Shown in pieces: positions 1 through 6,603 of a DNA stretch of 24,274 nt (positions are counted from its first letter, which is position 1; each line of letters opens with the position of its first letter). The stretch is taken from the NCBI GenBank assembly GCA_026985975.1, contig JALSPL010000530.1, positions 1 to 24,274 of the forward strand, written 5' to 3'. The translations under genes were made by a program, and so were the position numbers. The notes below the pieces were generated by a model, which did no database searches, was not told the DNA's origin, and was given only the letters and a program-made list of their open reading frames with translations. The DNA is from Anaerolineae bacterium. Lineage in GTDB: Bacteria; Chloroflexota; Anaerolineae; J102.

Positions 1-1135
1 CGATGCTGCGATTTTGGGCCGATTCAGGAATCATGTAGAGCCGATTTTGCCAGGAAAAGGCGAAGGGATAAGAAAGATGGTAATCTTTGTTCAGAATCAC
101 GGTCGGATCGGATGGTTTTCCTGCTTCATCCACCTCGATGACGGCGATGCGGCCCTTGTCGGTTTTGTATTCGTAATCCTCGAACAGGATGGCGTGGCGA
201 TGCTCCTGTTGCAGGATCTGTGGATCGGCCCAGTAGCGCTGCGGTGGCGGCGATATGCGGCGGAAGCTCCTGAATGCCCGGTCGTCATCATCCTGAAATT
301 GATAGAGCATGACCCATTGCTCCCGAAAGCGCAGGTCGTTGATCTTGCGCCGCAGGATGCGATAGATCAGGCGCAGGGCGGTTTTGATGACATCGAAGTT
401 GCCGGGCAGGCCCGGGCCCGGGGATAAATCGGGCGAGGCTGGCGCGGCCACGCGGCGAAAGAAGGCGTTTTCGCCCAGGGCGTGCAGGCGGGCGATCTCC
501 CGGGCCATGAAGGTGGAGGCTGTCCAGAGATGCAGTTGGCGGTTCATGGCAGGGGAGAAGGGGTAGGTGGGAAACCAGGATTGATGCAGGATCGTCATCC
601 CTTCTTGCATTCCTCCCAGCATCTGCAAGGCCACGCCGGTAACCTCTCGATTTTCCGCCGTCTCCCAAAAGCCCGGCGGGGCGTTGCCGGGGCTGTTGGC
701 TTCGCCAAAATGATAGACCCAGACGCCGAATCGAGCCGCCCGCGCCAGCGCCGAAGCAGGTCGCCCGGCGCCAAAATGCACCAGGATATCGATCTGCTGT
801 GCGGTGATATGCGCCGCGGCATCGGGCTGCGAAAGGGTGATGGCGGGGATGTCGGCCAGCAGCGTCTTCAGATTTTTGGGGGCGAAGGCGTCGGGCTGGC
901 GAGAGAAAAGTCTTCGATCCAGTTTGTCGAACAAAAAATAGCCCGCTTCGCGCCAGTTCTGACGGATGACGGCGCCGAAGCCGCGTGGGTGCGGCGGCTG
1001 TTCGTTCAGCGCCGCCAGTGCGATTTCGGCGCAATCCAATGCTGCAATCTGGGCGATGGCGCTGAATTGCCAGGCCGCGACGTCGAGGCCATCGAGCAGC
1101 AGGCCGATGCGCAGGGGGCGATCTACGTCAGACAT
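1..1135 (-). CDS. Formyltransferase/GINT1-like glycan-modifying protein (partial, C-terminus off the window)
   Basis: About 378 residues are visible and the frame is still open at the left edge. The N-terminal half resembles the formyltransferase-like region of bacterial polysaccharide proteins, with the stretches DILVHFGAGRP (about 116-126) and VWVYHFGEANSPGNAPPGFWE (about 138-158). From about residue 300 it enters a propeller-like region with the recurring motifs RYWADP, ILFEDYEYKTDKGRIAVIEV and YHLSYPFAF...YMIPES. These are the hallmark of the C-terminal domain shared with plant glucosamine inositolphosphorylceramide transferases (GINT1-like) and bacterial GT/GH43-like proteins. The start is ATG at 1135. 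It overlaps the 3' end of the upstream glycosyltransferase by 8 bp, so translation is probably coupled. A role in exopolysaccharide synthesis is inferred from context. The exact reaction is unknown. Confidence 0.8.
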   Translation of the reverse strand, partial: MSDVDRPLRIGLLLDGLDVAAWQFSAIAQIAALDCAEIALAALNEQPPHPRGFGAVIRQNWREAGYFLFDKLDRRLFSRQPDAFAPKNLKTLLADIPAITLSQPDAAAHITAQQIDILVHFGAGRPASALARAARFGVWVYHFGEANSPGNAPPGFWETAENREVTGVALQMLGGMQEGMTILHQSWFPTYPFSPAMNRQLHLWTASTFMAREIARLHALGENAFFRRVAAPASPDLSPGPGLPGNFDVIKTALRLIYRILRRKINDLRFREQWVMLYQFQDDDDRAFRSFRRISPPPQRYWADPQILQQEHRHAILFEDYEYKTDKGRIAVIEVDEAGKPSDPTVILNKDYHLSYPFAFSWQNRLYMIPESAQNRSI

Positions 1136-2267
1136 GCTGGTCCAGGATGTGCCGGTAGAGGGCGAGGGTTTTGTCGATGACTGCGTCCAGGCGATATGGG
1201 GCGGCGGCCCGCCGCGCCTGCTCTCCCCACATCTTGAGCCGGGCGGGCTGAGATAATGCCTGACGCAGGGCGTCGGCCAGGGCGTCGGGGTCTTCGGGGT
1301 GCGGCAGCAGGCCCGTTTTCTCGTTCTCGATCATCCAGGGCACGCCGCCCACGGTGGTGGCGATGACGGGGCAGCCGGCGGCCAGGGCTTCTTCGATGGC
1401 CACGGGAGCCGTTTCCTGGCGGGCGGGCAGCACAACCGCTGCGGCGCGACTGTATTCTTGCAAAAGGTCTTTTTTCTCAAGATTGCCCAGAAAATGCACC
1501 CGATCGCTCACCCCCGCCGCCTCCGCGATTGCACGGCATTGCTGAACGAAGACCGGGGCGGAGTCCGTTTCTCCGGCGATGCGCAATGTCGCATGAGGAA
1601 AATCATCGGCGATGGCGGCGAAGGCCCGGATGAGGATATCTGCGCCCTTGCGAGGAATGATCCGGGCGGGCGTGAACAGCCGTCCGGGCCGGGGCTGGCG
1701 TTCGATCTCGAAAAAGACGTCATCCACGGGGTTGGGGATGTCGGTCCATTGCAGATGGCGGTATTCGGCGAAAACCTGGCGGATGTAGGGGCTGATGGCG
1801 ATGACGTGACGGGCGCGACGCAACACCTGGGCTTCGGTGCGGGTGTCATATCGAGCGGCGAGCCGGGCCTTGACGCCGCGATTGGGACTGCGTTTCGCTT
1901 CTTCGGCAAAGACGCCGTGGGCAGTGATGACCACAGGCCAGTGGCCGTCCAGAGCGCCGTTGGCGTAGTAGGCGGCGCCGTGGGCGTGGATGATGGCGGG
2001 ACGGAAATCGTGCGCGACATCCACCAGCTTGCGGCGAATGACCCGATAGCCGCGCAATCGGGGCAGGCGCGGGATGCCGCGATGATAGATGGTGACAGCG
2101 CCCTCGGTCACCGTGTGATCTTCTCCCCCTGCGGTGGCCGAGGCGACCGCCACCTGCAAGCCCGGTCGTCGGGCCAGGCCCCGGGCCAGGGCGTGCACCA
2201 CGGCCATCATGCCGCCGGTGATGGGCTGGCCGGGCTGGGGATAGGGGCCGAAGAGGAGAATGCGCAT
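1128..2267 (-). CDS. Glycosyltransferase family 4 (GT-B fold)
   Basis: This 379-residue protein has the GT-B layout. The N-terminal Rossmann half opens with MRILLFGPYPQPGQPITGG, a glycine-rich acceptor-side loop after the first strand. The C-terminal half has FTPARIIPRKGADILIRAF (donor-binding start, about 218-236) and an EX7E motif in QETAPVAIEEALAAGCPVIA, which contacts the nucleotide sugar in retaining GT4 enzymes. Length is normal for the family. No signal peptide or membrane segment is seen, so it should act at the inner face of the membrane. It lies 17 bp downstream of the Wzz-like gene and overlaps the next gene by 8 bp. It therefore most likely adds a sugar to a lipid-linked exopolysaccharide intermediate. 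Donor and acceptor cannot be read from sequence. Confidence 0.92.
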   Translation of the reverse strand: MRILLFGPYPQPGQPITGGMMAVVHALARGLARRPGLQVAVASATAGGEDHTVTEGAVTIYHRGIPRLPRLRGYRVIRRKLVDVAHDFRPAIIHAHGAAYYANGALDGHWPVVITAHGVFAEEAKRSPNRGVKARLAARYDTRTEAQVLRRARHVIAISPYIRQVFAEYRHLQWTDIPNPVDDVFFEIERQPRPGRLFTPARIIPRKGADILIRAFAAIADDFPHATLRIAGETDSAPVFVQQCRAIAEAAGVSDRVHFLGNLEKKDLLQEYSRAAAVVLPARQETAPVAIEEALAAGCPVIATTVGGVPWMIENEKTGLLPHPEDPDALADALRQALSQPARLKMWGEQARRAAAPYRLDAVIDKTLALYRHILDQHV

Positions 2268-2284
2268 GGCGAGATGAGGGGGCG

Positions 2285-3538
2285 TTATGTCCGGGAGTCG
2301 ACGCTGCGCTCAATGAGTTCCAGAATGAAGGCCAGCAGCAGGCCCAACAGCAGGCTGGCCAACACGCCCACGGCGATGAGCTGGAGAAGATTGCGGGGCA
2401 CGGGCGCGTTGGGCTGGCGGGCGGGCGTCACCACTTCGAGATAGCCCACGCTGCTGCCCTGGGTCACCTTAAGCTTCGCTTCATTGCTTTTATCCACCAG
2501 ATAGTCGTAAGAGCCCTGGGCGTCTTTGACGACGTTGAGCAGGCTGGCGTATTGATCTTGCAGGCCCAGCAGGTAGATGATTTCCTGCTCTCGTTCATCC
2601 AGAACGCGATCATAATCCGCAATAGCGGCCTGATGTCCGGCGGCGATGGCCAATTGTTCCTGCGCCCGGCTTTCCTGTTCCTCGGCCAGGGCCAGCAGGG
2701 CGTTGATTCGCTGCTGGGTGTTGGCGATATCGGCGGGGATGACGACGGGGGCGGTGTCGGTGATGACGGCGGTGTTGGAGATGGGCAGCGCCGCGGTCAG
2801 ATCAGAGCGCAGGGCTGAGGCCTTGTCGCGATTCTCATCCGCCTGTTTTTGATAAACCTCGGCCAGTTTTTGGGCCCGGGCGTTTTCCGTCCGCAATCGG
2901 TCCCGCTCGGCCGTGAGTGAGCGTTTGATGTCCTGCGCGGCCGCGATTTCATCGGGCAGCGCACTGACTTCGTGCTCCAGTTGGAATTTTTGCAGCGCTT
3001 CCCGGGCCTGGGCCAGGGCTTGCGCCTGCACTTCCACCTGCTCATCCAGAAAACCCAGGGTGACCTGGGCGGGGTTGACGCGTATCTGACGGAACATATC
3101 GATGGCGTTCTGGGTGTGAACGGCCGCCACCTTTTGCGCCAGCTCCGGCGAGGGCATTCGCGCCGAGACCGTAATGAAGTCAGATTTATGCTGGGTGTCG
3201 ATGCGTTTGATGAGTTCTTCCGCCGACAGGTTCAGGTTCAGGTCGGCGATGGTTTTCCACGCCACCGAGGGTAGGCGGATGACGTCGTAAAAGTCATCAT
3301 GCACCGATTGCACTTGCTGTTCGGTGGTGAGGGTGGGGGTGCGCGAGAAAAGCGACACCTGCAAGGGGCTGCCGGGGATGATTTGCAGGCGTTCGTAGGC
3401 CACATATTCGGGTTGGCTGGTGGCGTTGATGATGAAAATCACTGCGGCGGTGATTAGCGGCAGCAGAATGAACAGCCACCATCGTTTTTTGATGATTTGC
3501 AGGTAGCTGGAAAAGGTGCGTTCTGGGGAGTCGTTCAT
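2285..3538 (-). CDS. Wzz-like polysaccharide chain-length/co-polymerase membrane protein
   Basis: The protein has 417 residues. One transmembrane segment lies near the N-terminus (about 20-40, WWLFILLPLITAAVIFII) and one near the C-terminus (about 385-408, LIAVGVLASLLLGLLLAFIL). Between them is a long extracytoplasmic region with extended helical/coiled-coil sequence from about 165 to 345. A proline-rich stretch just before the second segment (ARQPNAPVPRN) is typical of Wzz/PCP proteins, which set the length of O-antigen, capsule or exopolysaccharide chains. There is no Walker A motif or tyrosine-rich tail after the second segment, so no BY-kinase is fused. It is the first visible gene of the EPS operon. 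No strong Shine-Dalgarno precedes the ATG. Confidence 0.88.
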   Translation of the reverse strand: MNDSPERTFSSYLQIIKKRWWLFILLPLITAAVIFIINATSQPEYVAYERLQIIPGSPLQVSLFSRTPTLTTEQQVQSVHDDFYDVIRLPSVAWKTIADLNLNLSAEELIKRIDTQHKSDFITVSARMPSPELAQKVAAVHTQNAIDMFRQIRVNPAQVTLGFLDEQVEVQAQALAQAREALQKFQLEHEVSALPDEIAAAQDIKRSLTAERDRLRTENARAQKLAEVYQKQADENRDKASALRSDLTAALPISNTAVITDTAPVVIPADIANTQQRINALLALAEEQESRAQEQLAIAAGHQAAIADYDRVLDEREQEIIYLLGLQDQYASLLNVVKDAQGSYDYLVDKSNEAKLKVTQGSSVGYLEVVTPARQPNAPVPRNLLQLIAVGVLASLLLGLLLAFILELIERSVDSRT

Positions 3539-3624
3539 GGTGATGATCAGTGACTGATGATTGGTAACTGCTTACGTATGCGGTGTTCACGCCGGAGAAA
3601 AACATGCCGATTTCTACGGAATTT

Positions 3625-3716
3625 CGTCAAACGTCATGCGTCAAACGTCAAAAATTGCTGTCTCAGCAGGCGTTTCGAGACAAAATGATGACGTTTGACG
3701 TTTGATAGTTGACGTT
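3625..3716. repeat. Imperfect palindrome built from GTCAAACGTCA units
   Basis: GTCAAACGTCA occurs at 3626-3636 and 3640-3650. Its reverse complement TGACGTTTGAC is at 3689-3699, followed by a degenerate further half (GATAGTTGACG). With the inner TGTCTC/GAGACA pair (3659-3664, 3677-3682) the region can fold into a long hairpin with internal loops. It could be a dispersed REP-like element or an operator cluster for the EPS operon that begins at 3538. The sequence alone does not decide between them. Confidence 0.6.
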
Positions 3717-3795
3717 GTGGCTTTAAAAAGCATCCGCTTCAAGACGTAAATTACGCTCAATCAGGCTACCTTAGCAGTTACCCGAAATAACAGGA

Positions 3796-3828
3796 AAAGA
3801 TGGCCCCGACCACAACGATCGGGGCCAT
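3796..3828 (-). terminator. Rho-independent terminator of the SBP3-SBP5 gene
   Basis: A perfect 10-bp stem (ATGGCCCCGA at 3800-3809, TCGGGGCCAT at 3819-3828) has a 9-nt loop. On the minus strand it is followed by CTTTTCC. It lies 22 bp past the stop of the gene ending at 3850, in the correct orientation. Confidence 0.85.
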
Positions 3829-3849
3829 TCATGGAACGCGTAGCGTTAG

Positions 3850-6291
3850 CTACTTCTTGGTGACGTACTTGTAGAGTTCGGTGCCCAGCGGGTTGGTGAT
3901 GTAGCCCTCCACCTTGTCGCTGAAGATCAGAGGGGTGTTGTTGTGGGCGATCCAGATGCGAGTGACGTTGTCTTGCAGCATCTTCTCCGCCTGCTGGTAC
4001 ATTTTCTCACGCTCCGCCTGATCAACGGTGGAGCGGGCCTTGCGCAGCAATGCGTCCAGTTCGGGGAACTGCACCCAGCCTTCCTTGGCCTTGGGCTTGT
4101 CTGTGCCAATGAAGAAGTAGCCCAGGAAGTTGTCGGGATCGCCGTTGTCGCCGCCCCAACCCAATTGATACAGACCGCGCAGATCGCCGGTCTTACGCAT
4201 CTTCAGATAAGTGGGCCAGTCACCGGCCTGCTCCAGTTTGACATTGATGCCGACCGCAGCCAGTTGGGCGGCCATGGCCTGGGCGATGCCTTCGGGATCA
4301 GGATAGTAGAAGCGGACGATGGGCATGTAGTAGAGCTTGAAGGGCATCTTCGTGCCGTCTTCCCAGGTGACCTCATTGATGCCGTCGGGGAAACCAGCTT
4401 CGGCCAGCAGCTCTTTGGCGTGTTCAGGGTCATATTGGATGCCATGAACGTCGGGGTTATGACCCCAAACCATGGGCGGCAAGAAGTTCTCGGCCACTTC
4501 GCCATATTGACCGTAGAAAGTGTCGACGATGGATTTCTTGTCGATGGCCGCGGCAATGGCTTCACGCACGCGCTTGTCCTGGAGTTCTTTGATCTTGTAG
4601 TTGAAGGCCAGGTAGGCGGTGTTCAGCGCCGGACGAGGTTTGACATAGATGCCGTCAGCGGTTTCGGCGGTCTTGATGTCTTCGATGTTGGCCTGTTCCA
4701 TGGCGTCGATTTCGCCAGTCTGCAGGGCCAGGAAGCGAGCGGAGTTGTCGGGAATGACGCGAATGACGATGGTGTCCACATTGCCGGGAATATCGCCCCA
4801 GTAGTCGGGGTTGCGGGTCAGGGTGATGTGGTCGTCGGTGACCCATTCCTTGAATTTGTAGGGGCCGGTGCAGACATAGCCAACTTCAGGAGAACCATAG
4901 TCCGGGCCATATTTCTCGATGGCGGCCGGGCTGGCAATGGCAAACATGGGCATCGCCATATTGGCCAGAATGGGAGCCAGTGGTTCGCTGAGGGTGAATT
5001 GAACGGTGTAATCATCCACTTTGTCGATGGCCGTAACGATGGAGTCGCCTTTGAATCCGTTCCACATGTAGTCCCAGTATTCAAAATCCTGTTCTTCGAA
5101 GTGATACGGATTGTCGGGATCCCACCAGCGGGTGAAGTTGAAGACGACGGCGTCGGCATTGAAATCGGTGCCATCCTGGAATTTCACGCCCTTGCGCAGG
5201 TGGAAGGTCCAGACGGTGCCGTCATCATTGGATTCCCAGCTTTCCGCCAGGCTGGGCACGACGTTGGTGGTGTCTTTGTCGTAGGCCAGCAGGGATTCGC
5301 ACCCCTGGTTGGTCACGCGGAAGGATTCGCCGTCAGTGACGATGGCCGGATCCAAACCGACGGAATCGCCGCCGCGACCGAAGATGAAGGTGACGCCCAT
5401 ATCGCCGCCGCCAGCTTCGCCGCCTTCAGCAGCTTCGGGGGCGCCGAACCATTTGTTGTAGATCTCGTCATATTCGCCCGAGTCCTTGATGGCGGCCAGA
5501 CCCTTGTTGATGGCGGCCAGCACCTCGGGGGCGTCCTTGCGGACGGCAATGCCATAGTATTCCTCGGTGAAGGGGCCGTCGACGATCTCGACGTTCCACT
5601 CGGGATTGGCCTTGATCATGTCGGCGGTGGTGGGGGCGTCGTTGATGACGGCGTCCACATCGCCGTTGGCCAGGGCCTGCATGGCCAGGGTGATCTCGTC
5701 ATAGCGGACGACTTCGGCGTCGGTGTTGTCGCTGGTCCAGATATCGCCGGTGGTGCCGAGCTGCACACCGACGCGCTTGCCAGCCAGATCATCGGTGCTC
5801 TTGATATCGCTGCCTTTCTTCACAGCAAGCACCTGGCCGGCATTGAAGTAGGGATCGCTGAAATCGACGGTCTGTTTGCGCTCGTCGGTGATGGTGGCGG
5901 CGGAGATGACGGCGTCGAATTCGCCGCTGGCCAGGGCTACGAAGATGCCGTCCCAGCGGGTGTTGACGAATTCGGGCTCAAAACCGGCTTCCTTGGCGAT
6001 GGCATTCATCAGATCGATGTCAAAGCCCTGGATATCGCCGTTGTCATCCACGAATTCGAAGGGGGGGTACTCGGCGTTGGTGCCTACAGTGATTTTGGCG
6101 GGCATTTCCGCTGCGGGGGCCTCGGTGGCTGCGGGGGCTGCAGGAGCCTCGGTGGCCGCAGGGGCTTCGGTGGCCGCAGGGGCTTCGGTGGCCTTGGGCG
6201 CTTCGGTGGCTGCGCCACCGCCGCAAGCGGCCAAAACCATGGCTGCCAGCACAAAGATGCTGAGCAGTATCCAAAAACGATGTTTGGACAT
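3850..6291 (-). CDS. Lipoprotein fusing a family-3 and a family-5 ABC solute-binding protein
   Basis: The protein has 813 residues. It has a lipoprotein signal (1-22) with lipobox LAAC (Cys23), then an Ala/Thr/Glu/Pro linker of repeated ATEAP units (about 27-62). Residues 66-283 form a complete SBP_bac_3 domain of the amino-acid/polar type (VGTNAEYPPFEF, GFDIDLMNAIAKEAGF, DERKQTVDFSDPYF, LAGKRVGVQLGTTGD, ending YNKWFG). A Gly/Glu-rich linker (about 284-298) leads to a complete SBP_bac_5 domain of the peptide/nickel type (about 299-813). That domain shows LAESWESNDDGTVWTFHLRKGVKFQDG, a YKFKEW...NPDYWG stretch and a C-terminal YKYVTKK. A single lipid-anchored chain would thus carry two unrelated ligand-binding lobes. 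No cognate permease is adjacent. The start at ATG 6291 is set by a strong AGGAGG (6298-6305). Ligands are unknown. Confidence 0.93.
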   Translation of the reverse strand: MSKHRFWILLSIFVLAAMVLAACGGGAATEAPKATEAPAATEAPAATEAPAAPAATEAPAAEMPAKITVGTNAEYPPFEFVDDNGDIQGFDIDLMNAIAKEAGFEPEFVNTRWDGIFVALASGEFDAVISAATITDERKQTVDFSDPYFNAGQVLAVKKGSDIKSTDDLAGKRVGVQLGTTGDIWTSDNTDAEVVRYDEITLAMQALANGDVDAVINDAPTTADMIKANPEWNVEIVDGPFTEEYYGIAVRKDAPEVLAAINKGLAAIKDSGEYDEIYNKWFGAPEAAEGGEAGGGDMGVTFIFGRGGDSVGLDPAIVTDGESFRVTNQGCESLLAYDKDTTNVVPSLAESWESNDDGTVWTFHLRKGVKFQDGTDFNADAVVFNFTRWWDPDNPYHFEEQDFEYWDYMWNGFKGDSIVTAIDKVDDYTVQFTLSEPLAPILANMAMPMFAIASPAAIEKYGPDYGSPEVGYVCTGPYKFKEWVTDDHITLTRNPDYWGDIPGNVDTIVIRVIPDNSARFLALQTGEIDAMEQANIEDIKTAETADGIYVKPRPALNTAYLAFNYKIKELQDKRVREAIAAAIDKKSIVDTFYGQYGEVAENFLPPMVWGHNPDVHGIQYDPEHAKELLAEAGFPDGINEVTWEDGTKMPFKLYYMPIVRFYYPDPEGIAQAMAAQLAAVGINVKLEQAGDWPTYLKMRKTGDLRGLYQLGWGGDNGDPDNFLGYFFIGTDKPKAKEGWVQFPELDALLRKARSTVDQAEREKMYQQAEKMLQDNVTRIWIAHNNTPLIFSDKVEGYITNPLGTELYKYVTKK

Positions 6292-6297
6292 TAGATT

Positions 6298-6305
6298 CTC
6301 CTCCT
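6298..6305 (-). promoter_or_regulatory. Ribosome binding site of the SBP fusion gene
   Basis: The minus strand reads AGGAGGAG ending 6 nt before the ATG at 6291. This is a near-perfect anti-16S match and fixes the start. Confidence 0.9.
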
Positions 6306-6364
6306 TTTAGAGAACGAATGAAGAGTGATTCGATTTGCAGCAGGGAGCAAACGCCCCCATGCCA

Positions 6365-6468
6365 ATTTCACAGCAATGAAATCCCGAAATCGGACTCACG
6401 TCTGCTTTATGAAACTTCGGGCAACCAGCATTTTTTGTTTCTGCATCAGAAACCAACCTGTGCAGAAA
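6365..6468 (-). promoter_or_regulatory. Structured 5' leader with competing hairpins
   Basis: Plus-strand coordinates of the pairings are as follows. ATTTCA (6365-6370)/TGAAAT (6377-6382) has a 6-nt loop. CCCGAA (6383-6388) can pair with TTCGGG (6416-6421). GTTTCTG (6437-6443)/CAGAAAC (6447-6453) has a 3-nt loop. TTTCTGCA (6438-6445) can instead pair with TGCAGAAA (6461-6468). The last two pairings use the same bases and exclude each other. This is suggestive of a regulated leader RNA, but I recognise no known riboswitch class. Confidence 0.5.
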
Positions 6469-6485
6469 GCGGGATTGTAATGAAG

Positions 6486-6514
6486 ATTATAAATTGTTAG
6501 GGGACTCTTGTCAA
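6486..6514 (-). promoter_or_regulatory. Consensus sigma70-type promoter for the SBP fusion gene
   Basis: On the minus strand TTGACA (plus 6509-6514) and TATAAT (plus 6486-6491) are separated by exactly 17 nt. All 12 positions match consensus. The expected start near 6479 gives a leader of about 185 nt. Confidence 0.88.
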
Positions 6515-6532
6515 ACGATTTTGCAAAATTAT

Positions 6533-6563
6533 GAAGCCCGGCATGGCATCCACGCCGGGCTTC
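6533..6563 (-). terminator. Probable terminator of the phn transporter operon
   Basis: A perfect 10-bp stem, GAAGCCCGGC (6533-6542)/GCCGGGCTTC (6554-6563), has an 11-nt loop. On the minus strand it is followed by ATAATTTTGC, a modest T-tract. It lies 41 bp after the phnE stop and just before the promoter of the next gene. Confidence 0.75.
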
Positions 6564-6603
6564 GGGTTGAAAGTATTGCTAATCGATATGAACTGCATTG
6601 GGA

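Larger units (their letters stand above)
3539..3849. other. Intergenic region with imperfect inverted repeats and a terminator
   Basis: No gene is seen here. It holds three copies of the 11-mer GTCAAACGTCA: 3626-3636 and 3640-3650 on the plus strand and 3689-3699 on the minus strand. A nested TGTCTC (3659-3664)/GAGACA (3677-3682) pair lies between them. The terminator of the solute-binding fusion gene sits at 3796-3828. The EPS operon must start its transcript here or read through, but I could not place a convincing -35/-10 pair for it. Confidence 0.6.
6292..6603. other. Intergenic region: leader and promoter of the SBP fusion, and terminator of phnE
   Basis: No protein gene is seen. Reading on the minus strand from high to low coordinates, it holds the phnE terminator hairpin (6533-6563), the promoter (6486-6514), a leader of about 185 nt with several inverted repeats, and the ribosome binding site (6298-6305). 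Confidence 0.8.

Noticed and set aside
3539..3640. sigma70 promoter for the EPS operon around TTGACG on the minus strand
   Set aside because: Several TTGACG words occur because of the repeats, but none has a plausible -10 at 16-18 nt.
3943..6294. 783-residue plus-strand ORF opposite the SBP fusion
   Set aside because: It is a Gly/Val/Asp-rich antisense shadow caused by codon bias. The minus-strand reading has two recognisable domains, a lipobox, ribosome site, promoter and terminator.
6365..6382. ANTAR hexaloop target in the SBP-fusion leader
   Set aside because: The 6-nt loop on the transcript (TTGCTG) lacks the A1 and G4 expected in ANTAR hexaloops, and no second matching hexaloop lies beside it.
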